This document shows positions 50,652 to 59,147 of a stretch of DNA of 64,000 bases, piece by piece. How positions within the stretch are numbered: the stretch's first letter is position 1; every line of letters begins with the position of its first letter. The notes under the pieces were generated by a model, which worked only from the letters and a program-made list of their open reading frames with translations, was not told the origin of the DNA and ran no database searches. Source of the stretch: an uncultured Eggerthellaceae bacterium (GTDB lineage Bacteria; Actinomycetota; Coriobacteriia; Coriobacteriales; Eggerthellaceae). The DNA is taken from NCBI GenBank assembly GCA_910584145.1, contig CAJTXX010000006.1:6820-70819 (forward strand), in the 5' to 3' direction. The position numbers were made by a program, and so were the translations under genes.

Positions 50652-51509
50652 ATGGAAGAACAGCGAGGAAAGATCGTCATCGTGCCCACGCCCATAGGGA
50701 ATCTGGGCGACATGACCTTGCGCGCATTGGAAGAGCTGAAGGCGGCCGATGCGGTCTGTGCGGAGGATACGCGCGTCACCGGCAAGCTGCTCGCGGCGCT
50801 CGGCATCGCGAAGCCGCTCGTGCGGCTCGACGAGAATGCGATGGGCCGCTGCGCGGCGGAGGTCATCGGGCGCGCAGCGGCCGGCGAGCGCATCGCCTAT
50901 TGCAGCGATGCGGGCATGCCCGGTGTGTCCGATCCCGGCCTGCGCCTTGTGCGCGCAGCGCATGAGGCGGGGGTGGCGGTAGAGGTGCTGCCCGGGCCGA
51001 GCGCTGCTACGACGGCGTATGTCGCCAGCGGCGTCACGTGCCCGCAGTTCTATTTCGGCGGCTTCTTCCCGCGCAAAGCCGGTGAGCGCGCACGCCTGTT
51101 GGAGAGCCTGCGCGCGCTCGATGCAGCTCTCGTGTTCTATGAGAGCCCGAAGCGCGTGGTATCGGCGCTGGGAGCCATCGCTGAGGCGATGCCCGCGCGC
51201 GAGGTGGCCGTATGCCGCGAGCTCACGAAGCTGCATGAGGAAGTGGCGCGCGGCACCGCAGCCGAGCTCGGCGCCCTGTTCGCAGAGCGCGAGCGCACCG
51301 GTTCGGTGCGGGGCGAGATAGCCATCGTGATAGGCCCGGGCGAGCGGGGAGAGGGGGCGTGCTCCGAGCAAGAGGTCGAGCAGCGCGCAGCCGAGCTCGC
51401 CGCGCAGGGGCTGCGCACGAAAGAGGCGGCCAGGCTGCTCGCGCAGGAATGCGGCATAGCCAGGAGCGCCGCTTACGACCTCGTCATGAGGTTGGCCGAT
51501 GGCGCGTAG
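50652..51509 (+). CDS. rsmI: 16S rRNA (cytidine-1402-2'-O)-methyltransferase
   Basis: RsmI (285 residues) methylates the 2'-OH of C1402 in the decoding centre of 16S rRNA using S-adenosylmethionine. Family motifs are VPTPIGNLGDMTLRALE at the N-terminus, CAEDTRVTGKLL, YCSDAGMPGVSDPG and LPGPSAATTAYVASG, with FGGFFPRK and FYESPKRV. Length is typical. The start lies next to a TATAAT box, suggesting leaderless translation. It overlaps the next gene by 11 bases. Confidence 0.93.
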   Translation: MEEQRGKIVIVPTPIGNLGDMTLRALEELKAADAVCAEDTRVTGKLLAALGIAKPLVRLDENAMGRCAAEVIGRAAAGERIAYCSDAGMPGVSDPGLRLVRAAHEAGVAVEVLPGPSAATTAYVASGVTCPQFYFGGFFPRKAGERARLLESLRALDAALVFYESPKRVVSALGAIAEAMPAREVAVCRELTKLHEEVARGTAAELGALFAERERTGSVRGEIAIVIGPGERGEGACSEQEVEQRAAELAAQGLRTKEAARLLAQECGIARSAAYDLVMRLADGA

Positions 51510-52059
51510 CCTGCGCTCCGAGCCAGTATCCATCGGCAGCTTCGAGGTGCAGCTCACCCGCAAGCGCATCAAGAACATGCACCTGCGCGTGAAGCCACCT
51601 GATGGGCGCATCGAGGTGTCGGCGCCGGCGCATCTGCCCCTGCGCGATATCGAGCGCTTCGTGCTGGCAAAAGCCGACTGGATAGCCCGCCAGCAGCAGG
51701 CCATCGCCGCTGCGCCCGCGCGCGCTGCCGATACCGCGAGCCCGGAGGAGCAAGCCGTCTGGAAGGCGGTCGTGGCAGCCTGCGTGCCCGCTCTCATCGA
51801 GGCATGGGAGCCCATCATGGGCGTGCGCGCGGGCAAGCTGGCCTACCGCAACATGAAGAGCCGCTGGGGCAGCTGCCAGCCGGCCACCGGGCGCATCTGC
51901 ATCAACACCCGCCTGGCGCTCTATCCGCCCGAATGCCTGGAATACGTGGTGGTGCACGAGCTCTGCCACCTGCTCGAACGCGGGCATGGCCCCCGCTTCC
52001 GCGCCCTCATGGACGCGTTCCTTCCCGATTGGCAGCAGCGCCGCGCGAAGCTGCGGTAA
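51499..52059 (+). CDS. YgjP-like zinc metallopeptidase (DUF45)
   Basis: This 186-residue protein carries VVVHELCHLLERGHGPRF near residue 153, the HExxH zinc site with a downstream His, and upstream the family segment MKSRWGSCQPATGRI. This is the YgjP/DUF45 family, sometimes associated with restriction systems and rRNA or protein maintenance. The activity is poorly defined. It overlaps rsmI by 11 bases, so they form an operon. Confidence 0.85.
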   Translation: MARSLRSEPVSIGSFEVQLTRKRIKNMHLRVKPPDGRIEVSAPAHLPLRDIERFVLAKADWIARQQQAIAAAPARAADTASPEEQAVWKAVVAACVPALIEAWEPIMGVRAGKLAYRNMKSRWGSCQPATGRICINTRLALYPPECLEYVVVHELCHLLERGHGPRFRALMDAFLPDWQQRRAKLR

Positions 52060-52075
52060 CGGGCGCCCATATCGG

Positions 52076-52104
52076 CGGACAACCGCCCGGTGTTGTGGTA
52101 TATT
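52076..52104 (+). promoter_or_regulatory. Predicted promoter of the transaldolase-rho operon
   Basis: CGGACA (52076-52081), 17-base spacer, TATATT (52099-52104), about 92 bases before the GTG start, leaving an AT-rich leader of about 85 bases. Confidence 0.5.
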
Positions 52105-52195
52105 GCTCGTGTTCCGTGATTTTCACATGAATCAAGTGACAATTCCACCTGTTCGCACGCGTTTTCTCGCGCGCATTCTACACGAAGGGGACAAA

Positions 52196-52876
52196 GTGAG
52201 ATTCTTCTTGGACACCGCCGACCTCGACGAGATACAAGAGGCGGCAAGCTGGGGCGTGCTGGCTGGCGTCACTACGAACCCCACGCTCTACTCCCGCATC
52301 GGCGGGAAGCTCGACGACTTCCAGGCCCACATCAAGCGCATCTGCGACGCCGTGGGCCCCGATTGCCCGGTGTCGGCCGAGACGGTCGCCATGACGCGCG
52401 ACGAGATCGTCCGCGACGGACGCGAGCTCGCCGCCATCGCGCCGAACGTGGTGGTGAAGGTGCCGACGATGGTAGAGGGCCTCGCCGCCACGCGCACGCT
52501 GGCCGACGAGGGCATCCGCGTGAACATGACGCTGTGCTTCACGGTGCCGCAGGCCATGCTCGCGGCCCGCAGCGGCGCGCGCTACATCTCGCCGTTCATC
52601 GGCCGCTTCGATGACATATCCGAGGACGGCATCGACCAGGTGGCGCAGATCGTGGAGGCCGTCGGCAACTACGATTTCACGGGCAGCACCGTGAACGGCG
52701 AGCAGATTGAGGTCATCGCCGCCAGCATCCGCAGCGCGAACCACGTGACGAAATGCGCGCTGATGGGCGCCGATGTGGCCACCGTGCCGTTCGGCGTGCT
52801 GAAGAAGATGGTGAAGCATCCGCTGACCGAAGCGGGTATAGAGAGCTTCCTGAACGATTGGGAGAAAGTAAAGTAG
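52196..52876 (+). CDS. Transaldolase / fructose-6-phosphate aldolase family protein
   Basis: This 226-residue enzyme has the FSA/TalC-type short transaldolase architecture. The N-terminus FFLDTADLDEIQEA, GVTTNPTL, NVVVKVPTMVEGLAA (with the Schiff-base Lys in VKVP), FIGRFDD and HVTKCALMGADVATVP are visible. It acts in the non-oxidative pentose phosphate route or as a fructose-6-phosphate aldolase; sequence alone does not decide. The GTG start has GAAGGGG upstream. The stop TAG abuts the rho ATG, so the two genes are translationally adjacent. Confidence 0.9.
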   Translation: MRFFLDTADLDEIQEAASWGVLAGVTTNPTLYSRIGGKLDDFQAHIKRICDAVGPDCPVSAETVAMTRDEIVRDGRELAAIAPNVVVKVPTMVEGLAATRTLADEGIRVNMTLCFTVPQAMLAARSGARYISPFIGRFDDISEDGIDQVAQIVEAVGNYDFTGSTVNGEQIEVIAASIRSANHVTKCALMGADVATVPFGVLKKMVKHPLTEAGIESFLNDWEKVK

Positions 52877-54748
52877 ATGGCAGACGAAGCTAAGACCGAA
52901 GAAGCGGCGCCCGAAGCGCCGAAGCGCCGTCGCGGCCGCCCCACCAAGGCGGAGACCGAGGCGCGCAAGGCGGCGGAGGCCGCAGCGGCAGCCGAGGGGG
53001 CTGCGGAAGAAGCCCCGAAGAAGACGCGCACGCGCAAGAGCGCAGCGAAGGCCGAAGAGGCCGAGGAGAAGCCCGCGAAGAAGGCGACCCGCAAGGCGAA
53101 GCCGAAGACCGATGAGGCCGCCGCGGAGGCAGCACCGGAGCAGCCAACCGAGGAAGAGAAGCCGAAGCGCCGTCCGGGCCGCCCGCGCAAGGCGGATGCG
53201 GCGAAGGCCGAAGAGGCAGCAGCTGCCCCGGCCGAGGCTCCTGCGAAAGAGGAGAGCGCCGAGAGCGCACCGAAGGCCGAGAAAGCCGCAGCATCGGAGG
53301 AGCGCACTCCGAAGCGCTCCGTGAAGGTCGATGGCGGCCAGCAGAACGGCCACAGCAATCACAACAACAATAACAATAACAACAATGGTGGCAACGGGCG
53401 CAACGGGCGCAACCGCAACCGCCGCCAGCGCGACAACCGCCAGCGCGAGTACGTGCCGAGCGTCAGCCGCGAGGAGCTGGAGGCATGCAAGCTGCCCGAG
53501 CTGCGCGAGAAGGCAGCCGAGCTCTCCATCGACGCATCAGGCATGAAGAAGGACGAGATCGTGGAGGCCGTCTACAAGGCCCTCGCCATCGCGGAGGGCT
53601 TCCTGGAGGTCAGCGGCATCCTGGATATCCTGCAAGACGGCTACGGGTTCCTGCGCACCGATGGCTACCTGCCCGGCGAGCACGACGCTTACGTGGGCCT
53701 GTCCACCATCCGTCGCAACGGCCTGCGCAAGGGCGACATGGTCACGGGCCAGACGCGCCCGGCGCGCGAGGGCGAGAAGTTCGCCGCCATCCAGAAGGTG
53801 CTGACCGTGAACGGGGTGCCCATCGAAGAGCTGGGGCATCGTCCGAAGTTCTCTGAGCTGACCCCGGTGTTCCCTGACGAGCGCCTGCTGATGGAGCACG
53901 GCAAGAACACCACCACCGCGCGCGTGATCGATCTGGCAGCGCCCATCGGCAAGGGCCAGCGCGGCCTGATCGTGTCGCCCCCGAAAGCCGGTAAGACCAC
54001 CGTGCTGAAGGACATCGCCGCGGCCATCACCGCGAACAACCCCGAGGCGCACCTGATGTACCTCGGCATAGACGAGCGTCCCGAGGAAGCGACCGACATG
54101 GAGCGCTCCATCCGCGGCGAGGTCGTCTCGTCGACCTTCGACATGCCCTCTGAGAACCACATCCAGGTGGCCGAGCTCGTCATCGAGCGCGCGAAGCGCC
54201 TGGTGGAGCAGGGCCGCGACGTGGTGATCCTGCTCGACTCCATCACGCGCCTGGCGCGTGCGTACAACCTGGCGCAGCCCGCCAGCGGTCGCGTGCTGTC
54301 CGGCGGCGTCGATTCCACGGCGCTCTATCCGCCGAAGCGCTTCCTGGGCGCGGCGCGCAACATCGAGGGTGGCGGCAGCCTCACCATCCTGGCTTCCGCG
54401 CTCATCGACACGGGCTCGAAGATGGATGAGGTCATCTTCGAGGAGTTCAAGGGCACCGGCAACATGGAGCTGAAGCTCGACCGCAACCTGGCTGATCGCC
54501 GTATCTTCCCGGCCATCGACCCGGTCACCTCCGGCACGCGCAAGGAGGAGCTGCTGCTCGACCCGCAGGAGGCCCCGCTCATCTGGGCGGTGCGCCGCAT
54601 CCTAGCGAACATGAACAACACCGAGCGCGCGATGGACATGCTCATCAAGTCGCTCAAGCAGACCGACACGAACACCGAGTTCCTGCTGCGCACGGCCAAG
54701 AAGGCCCAGACGCACCAAGGGCGCACCGACGAGAACTTCGAATTCTAA
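52877..54748 (+). CDS. rho: Transcription termination factor Rho with long basic N-terminal extension
   Basis: Rho (623 residues) is the hexameric RNA helicase that ends transcription. The first ~190 residues are low complexity: two AT-hook-like motifs (KRRRGRPTKAET, KRRPGRPRKAD), Ala/Glu/Lys repeats, and an Asn run near residue 158 followed by NGRNGRNRNRRQR. The Rho N domain (EELEACKLPELREKAAEL), cold-shock RNA-binding domain (GYGFLRTDGY), Walker A SPPKAGKTTVLK near 369, ILLDSITRLARAYN and the Q/R-loop region follow. Extended Arg/Asn-rich N-termini are known in actinobacterial Rho. There is a good GGGAGAAAG Shine-Dalgarno inside the preceding gene. Confidence 0.95.
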   Translation: MADEAKTEEAAPEAPKRRRGRPTKAETEARKAAEAAAAAEGAAEEAPKKTRTRKSAAKAEEAEEKPAKKATRKAKPKTDEAAAEAAPEQPTEEEKPKRRPGRPRKADAAKAEEAAAAPAEAPAKEESAESAPKAEKAAASEERTPKRSVKVDGGQQNGHSNHNNNNNNNNGGNGRNGRNRNRRQRDNRQREYVPSVSREELEACKLPELREKAAELSIDASGMKKDEIVEAVYKALAIAEGFLEVSGILDILQDGYGFLRTDGYLPGEHDAYVGLSTIRRNGLRKGDMVTGQTRPAREGEKFAAIQKVLTVNGVPIEELGHRPKFSELTPVFPDERLLMEHGKNTTTARVIDLAAPIGKGQRGLIVSPPKAGKTTVLKDIAAAITANNPEAHLMYLGIDERPEEATDMERSIRGEVVSSTFDMPSENHIQVAELVIERAKRLVEQGRDVVILLDSITRLARAYNLAQPASGRVLSGGVDSTALYPPKRFLGAARNIEGGGSLTILASALIDTGSKMDEVIFEEFKGTGNMELKLDRNLADRRIFPAIDPVTSGTRKEELLLDPQEAPLIWAVRRILANMNNTERAMDMLIKSLKQTDTNTEFLLRTAKKAQTHQGRTDENFEF

Positions 54749-54759
54749 GGCGTGATCGC

Positions 54760-55938
54760 ATGACTGGAGAGAATCGCAACCCCTACAACGAGGCATACGG
54801 TGTGCACAGCTCGGCCGCGGCGCCATCCGCGCCCGCACCGGGCGCAGCGGCTGCTCAGGTGCCGCCCGCGCAGGCGGCGGCGCCCGCGGGCGGCTCGCAG
54901 GCGGCATCGTTCACCCAGCCGTTCAGCGATGGCGCGCCTGCGCAGCCCGCCTATGCCGCTCCCGCTCCCGCCGCTGCGGCGCCGGCGAAGGCCAAGAGCG
55001 GCAAGGGCTGGATCGTGGGCATCGTGATCACGATCTCCATCATGCTGGTGTGCATCGTGTCGGTGGTGTCGTGCACCTCCACCGTGAATTCCGTCATGAA
55101 CCCGTTCTCGTCGCTGTCCACCGCGAAGCCGCAGACATCTGTCTACAGCCCCAGCGTGGCCATCATCGACATCGACGGCACCATCCAATACGACGGCACG
55201 CCCAACAGCCCCGAGGGCTTGAAGGACCTGCTCGACGAGGCGTCCGACGACCCCGATATCGAGGCTGTGGTGCTGCGGGTGAACTCCCCGGGTGGCGTGG
55301 CCACTGCCGGTGAGGAGATGGCCGCCTATGTGGCCGCATTCGACAAGCCGATCGTCGTCTCCAGCGCTTCGAGCAACCATAGCGCAGCCTACATGATAAG
55401 CTCGCAGGCCGACTACATCTTCGTCGACAAGACCACCTCCATCGGCTCCATCGGCGTCATCATGCAGGTGACGGACCTCTCGGGCCTGTATGAGAAGCTG
55501 GGCATCTCGGTGGACAGCATCACCTCGGCCGACTCCAAGGATGCCGGCAGTCTCGCGCGCCCGCTGACCGAGGAGGAGCGCGCCTGGTATCAGGACATGG
55601 TCGACCAGATCAACGAGGTGTTCGTGCAGACGGTGTCCGAAGGCCGCGACATGAGCGAGAGCGAAGTGCAGAAGCTCGCCAACGGCATGCCCTTCACCGG
55701 CATGGATGCGGTGGAGAACGGGCTGGCTGACGAGATCGGCTTGCTCGACGACGCCGTGGCCTACGCGAGCGAGCTGGCGGACTACAGCTATGCGCTCCCC
55801 ACCGTGCATCTGTCGAACTATTCGAGCGACCTGCTCGACCTGCTCGATATGCTCGGCGCGTACGAGAGCGACGACAAGGCGGCCGCTGCGCTGCGCGGCA
55901 TCCTCGGCAGATCAGGAGAGACCGGTGCGCTGGAATAA
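54760..55938 (+). CDS. sppA: SppA-type signal peptide peptidase (S49 family)
   Basis: This 392-residue membrane protease has an Ala/Pro-rich cytoplasmic N-terminus (~80 residues), one helix (GWIVGIVITISIMLVCIVS, ~83-104) and an S49 domain. VLRVNSPGGVATAGEEM, the nucleophile region NHSAAYMIS (Ser208), TTSIGSIGVIM and Lys260 in DSKDAG are seen. The Ser-Lys spacing of 52 equals that of B. subtilis SppA (Ser147/Lys199). The usual Ser-Gly-Gly after the nucleophile is Ser-Ala-Ala here. SppA degrades leftover signal peptides. It overlaps the next gene by 14 bases. Confidence 0.9.
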   Translation: MTGENRNPYNEAYGVHSSAAAPSAPAPGAAAAQVPPAQAAAPAGGSQAASFTQPFSDGAPAQPAYAAPAPAAAAPAKAKSGKGWIVGIVITISIMLVCIVSVVSCTSTVNSVMNPFSSLSTAKPQTSVYSPSVAIIDIDGTIQYDGTPNSPEGLKDLLDEASDDPDIEAVVLRVNSPGGVATAGEEMAAYVAAFDKPIVVSSASSNHSAAYMISSQADYIFVDKTTSIGSIGVIMQVTDLSGLYEKLGISVDSITSADSKDAGSLARPLTEEERAWYQDMVDQINEVFVQTVSEGRDMSESEVQKLANGMPFTGMDAVENGLADEIGLLDDAVAYASELADYSYALPTVHLSNYSSDLLDLLDMLGAYESDDKAAAALRGILGRSGETGALE

Positions 55939-57973
55939 AGACGCCGATATGGTGTGGCCGCACCGCGCTGTGGTGACGGCCGGGATGCCCTACGGCAACA
56001 AGCCGCTGCATTTCGGGCATATCGGGGGCGTGTTCATCCCGGCTGATGCGTTCGCGCGCTTCCTGCGCGACCGCATCGGGGCGCAGAACGTCCGCTTCGT
56101 CAGCGGCACCGACTGCTTCGGCTCGCCCATCAACGAGGGCTACCGCAAAGCGGTCGAAGCGGGCGCGTTCAGCGGTTCCATCGAGGAATACGTGCAGGCG
56201 AACCACGACGCGCAGGCCGCTGTCCTCGAGCAGTTCGGCGTCTCGCTCGACATCTTCCAGGGCTCGGGGATAGGGCATGCGGGAGAGGTGCACCAAGAGC
56301 TGACCGATGCGTTCATCCGCGGCCTGTACGAGCAGGGCACCTTGCAGCTCGCCTCTACCTTGCAGTTCTACGACACGCAGGCCGATACGTTCCTGAACGG
56401 GCGCCAGGTGCAGGGTCACTGCCCGGTGCAGGGTTGCAGATCGGAGCACGGCTACGCCGATGAGTGCGATTTGGGCCACCAGTACCAGCCCGCCGACCTC
56501 ATCAATCCCATCTCCACCATCTCGGGCACCGTGCCTGAGATGCGCCCGGTCAGCAACTGGTATTTCGACCTGCCGTCGTTCAGCGGGTTTCTGAAAGCCC
56601 ACGTAGCCGAGCTCGAGGCCGACGAGGAGGTGCGCGGCGTGGTTCCCCAGACCATCAAGGAGTTCCTGGGGGCGCCCATCGTGTTCGTGAAGAACGAGCT
56701 CGCGGGCGAATACGAGCGCATCGCCGCCGATCTGCCGCCGCATACGATGCGCGAGGCCGAGCGCGGCAAGCAGAGCTTCAGCTTGGAGTTCGACAGCGTG
56801 GAGGCGCGCGAAGAGGCGTGCGCTGCGCTCTCGAAATGCGGCATCCGCTTCCGCACCTCGAAGACGCTCGTACCCTTCCGCATCACCGGCAACATCGAGT
56901 GGGGCGTGCAGGCTCCGGTGCTCGACGGGCAGGAGGGCCTGACGGTGTGGTGCTGGCCCGAATCTCTCTGGGCGCCCATCTCGTTCACCATCGCGGCGAA
57001 CGATGCGCTGGGGCTGCCGCGCAACACGTGGCGCAGCTTCTGGTGCGCCGACGATGCAGAGGTCTATCAGTTCATCGGGCAGGACAACCTGTACTTCTAC
57101 GGCGTGGCGCAGCCGGCCATGTGGGAGGCGCTCGGCAAGCGCGGCGTGTTCGGCCTACCCGACTCGCAGCCGCTGCGGCAGACGCGCTTGGTGGCGAACC
57201 ATCACCTGCTGTTCGGCAAGACGAAGGCGTCGTCGTCGGGTGCGGTGAAGCCGCCGAGCGGGGAAGAGCTGCTCGAGCACTACACGGTGGAGCAGCTGCG
57301 CGCGCATTTCCTGGCGTTGGGGCTCGCTCAGAAGGCGGTGGCGTTCTCGCCGAAGCCGTTCGACCCGGCGCTCAGCGACGAGCAGCGCGCCGATACGCGC
57401 GTGGCCGACCCTGTGCAGAAAGAGGGCGCTCTGCTGACGAACGTGTTCAACCGGCTGGCCCGCAGCTGCCTGTATGAGGCGGCGCGCAGCTTCGATGGCT
57501 ACATGCCCATCGGGCCGGTCACCGACGAGTATCGCGAGGGGGCGCAGAAGGCGCTGCAAGCCTACGACGGGCTGATGCACCGGGTGGAGCTGCATTCGGT
57601 CATGCAGCTGGCCGACGAGCTCATACGCTGGGCGCAGAAGATATGGGCCGATGGCGCGAAGCGCATCGCTGACGCGGAGGGCGACGATGCGCCCGATGCG
57701 CCGAGCGAAGAGCGCCGCCAGCTGCTCTGCGACTGCTTCTACCTGCTGCGCGTGGCCACGCTGCTCATGCATCCCATCTGCCCTAAGGGCTGCGAGACGA
57801 TCTGCGACTACCTCGACTTCGACGAAGCCGAGTTCTTCAGCTGGAATTTCGATTTCGAGAGCAACGCGGAGCTCTGCGAGGGCTATGAGCTGGAAGAGGG
57901 CCGCCACCTCGTGCGCCCGCTGCCGCCGCGCTTCGATTTCTTCCCCAAGCACCCCTCGCAGATCAAGAGATAG
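55925..57973 (+). CDS. metG: Methionyl-tRNA synthetase-like class I ligase
   Basis: This 682-residue class I aminoacyl-tRNA synthetase is of MetRS type: GNKPLHFGHIGG (HIGH motif at 29-32), FVSGTDCFGSPI, a zinc-knuckle-like region with Cys in GHCPVQGC and ADECDLGH, SNWYFDLPSF and a class I anticodon-binding helical domain. The KMSKS loop is atypical: FGKTKASSSG (residues 430-439) replaces K-M-S-K-S. It could be the cell's MetRS or a divergent paralogue. GTG 55925 is chosen for AGGAGAG six bases upstream; ATG 55949 is an alternative. It overlaps sppA. Confidence 0.82.
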   Translation: MRWNKDADMVWPHRAVVTAGMPYGNKPLHFGHIGGVFIPADAFARFLRDRIGAQNVRFVSGTDCFGSPINEGYRKAVEAGAFSGSIEEYVQANHDAQAAVLEQFGVSLDIFQGSGIGHAGEVHQELTDAFIRGLYEQGTLQLASTLQFYDTQADTFLNGRQVQGHCPVQGCRSEHGYADECDLGHQYQPADLINPISTISGTVPEMRPVSNWYFDLPSFSGFLKAHVAELEADEEVRGVVPQTIKEFLGAPIVFVKNELAGEYERIAADLPPHTMREAERGKQSFSLEFDSVEAREEACAALSKCGIRFRTSKTLVPFRITGNIEWGVQAPVLDGQEGLTVWCWPESLWAPISFTIAANDALGLPRNTWRSFWCADDAEVYQFIGQDNLYFYGVAQPAMWEALGKRGVFGLPDSQPLRQTRLVANHHLLFGKTKASSSGAVKPPSGEELLEHYTVEQLRAHFLALGLAQKAVAFSPKPFDPALSDEQRADTRVADPVQKEGALLTNVFNRLARSCLYEAARSFDGYMPIGPVTDEYREGAQKALQAYDGLMHRVELHSVMQLADELIRWAQKIWADGAKRIADAEGDDAPDAPSEERRQLLCDCFYLLRVATLLMHPICPKGCETICDYLDFDEAEFFSWNFDFESNAELCEGYELEEGRHLVRPLPPRFDFFPKHPSQIKR

Positions 57974-58036
57974 GCGCGCTGCGGCGCGCTCTCGCTTGCG
58001 CGCGGCGGGTGGCGGCTTATCCGGGCTGCCGCGCTC

Positions 58037-58936
58037 TTATGCGGAGGCGCCTGAGCGTTCGCGCGTGCGCTCGATGCCGCGCTGCCACGCGCTCAGCACA
58101 TGGCGGTTGAAGGCGTCAGGGTCCTGTATGCGGGGCAGGTTCACCGGCGCGCTCGGGGCGCTCGCGTGGTCGCATTCCAGATAACCGACGGCGAGGAAGC
58201 GCTCGTAGAGCGTCACCGTGCGCTCGTCGGCCTCGAACAGTTCGGGGTGCATCAGGTAGGCGGCTGCCACCACGTCCCAGCAGGTCCAGCCCATCCAGTC
58301 GTACTGGGCATCCATCGTCTCGAACCACGCCTCGCAGGCATCCCATTCCGGCGTGCCCGCGGCGAGCACCTCCTGCATATCGGCGCGCGTGAAGAACGCG
58401 GGAAGGCAGTTCTGCGATGTGGCGATGGCCGTGCGCGCACCTGAGCCCAGCACCGCGAGCGTGGCGGCCGCATCGCACGATAGGTTCAGCTCATCCATGA
58501 TGCGCCCGTTGATGGCCAAGCTCTCGGTGACGCCGCCCATCAGCGTGATAGAGCGCGCCCGCGCGAGCGTGCCGGGGGCGATGCGCTCGGCAGCGCCCAG
58601 GTTCGTGGTGGAGCCGGTGGCCAGGATGTCGATCTGCCCGGGAGCAGTCTCGAGCAGCTCGACGATGGCGCGCGCAGCAGGGGATGGGCTCGCCTGCTCG
58701 CATAGGGGCGCGGGCGCACCGCGGTGCAGGGGCGTCGCTACGCCCCAGGCGTCGAGCAGCCGCTCGGTGTCGGCATGCACGGCGTCGAGCGTGCTGTTGC
58801 CGTAGGTGGTGCAGATGCCCTCGATGCGCACGCCATCGCAGCCGAGCAGGTAGAGCAGGGCCAGCGCGTCGTCCACGTCGCAGCCGGGCAGATGGAAGGT
58901 GTTGTCGAAGTCGATGAGCACGCGGCGCTCTTGCAT
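58037..58936 (-). CDS. Inosine-uridine-type nucleoside hydrolase
   Basis: This 299-residue enzyme cleaves the N-glycosidic bond of nucleosides. The Ca-binding Asp cluster appears as DFDNTFHLPGCDVDDALAL, with several residues between the first Asp pair and the DDA motif compared with the usual D.DPG.DDA. ILATGSTTNLGAAERIAPG, ITLMGG and the C-terminal WDVVAAAYL are family features. The start at 58936 is preceded on the minus strand by GAGGAGG; an in-frame ATG 69 bases upstream is rejected. Convergent with metG. Confidence 0.85.
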   Translation of the reverse strand: MQERRVLIDFDNTFHLPGCDVDDALALLYLLGCDGVRIEGICTTYGNSTLDAVHADTERLLDAWGVATPLHRGAPAPLCEQASPSPAARAIVELLETAPGQIDILATGSTTNLGAAERIAPGTLARARSITLMGGVTESLAINGRIMDELNLSCDAAATLAVLGSGARTAIATSQNCLPAFFTRADMQEVLAAGTPEWDACEAWFETMDAQYDWMGWTCWDVVAAAYLMHPELFEADERTVTLYERFLAVGYLECDHASAPSAPVNLPRIQDPDAFNRHVLSAWQRGIERTRERSGASA

Positions 58937-59035
58937 GGTACCTCCTCGTATGGCGTATCCTCGCAGGGGATGATACGGCATCTGCGGCGCGGGCGCGCTC
59001 GCCATCGCGCTTGCCTGCCGTTCATCTGCTGCTCA

Positions 59036-59065
59036 TTGGACACATAACACTATTGGATGTAATCT
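59036..59065 (+). promoter_or_regulatory. Predicted promoter of the ynjBCD-like operon
   Basis: TTGGAC (59036-59041), 18-base spacer, TAATCT (59060-59065) in the AT-rich spacer between divergent genes, 83 bases before the first start. Confidence 0.5.
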
Positions 59066-59147
59066 ACTATACAACAACGTCGGATATGCGTGGCGGAGCC
59101 CTAGACCCGCGCGCACCCGACGCCAGACCAAAGGAAGAGGGAGGATC

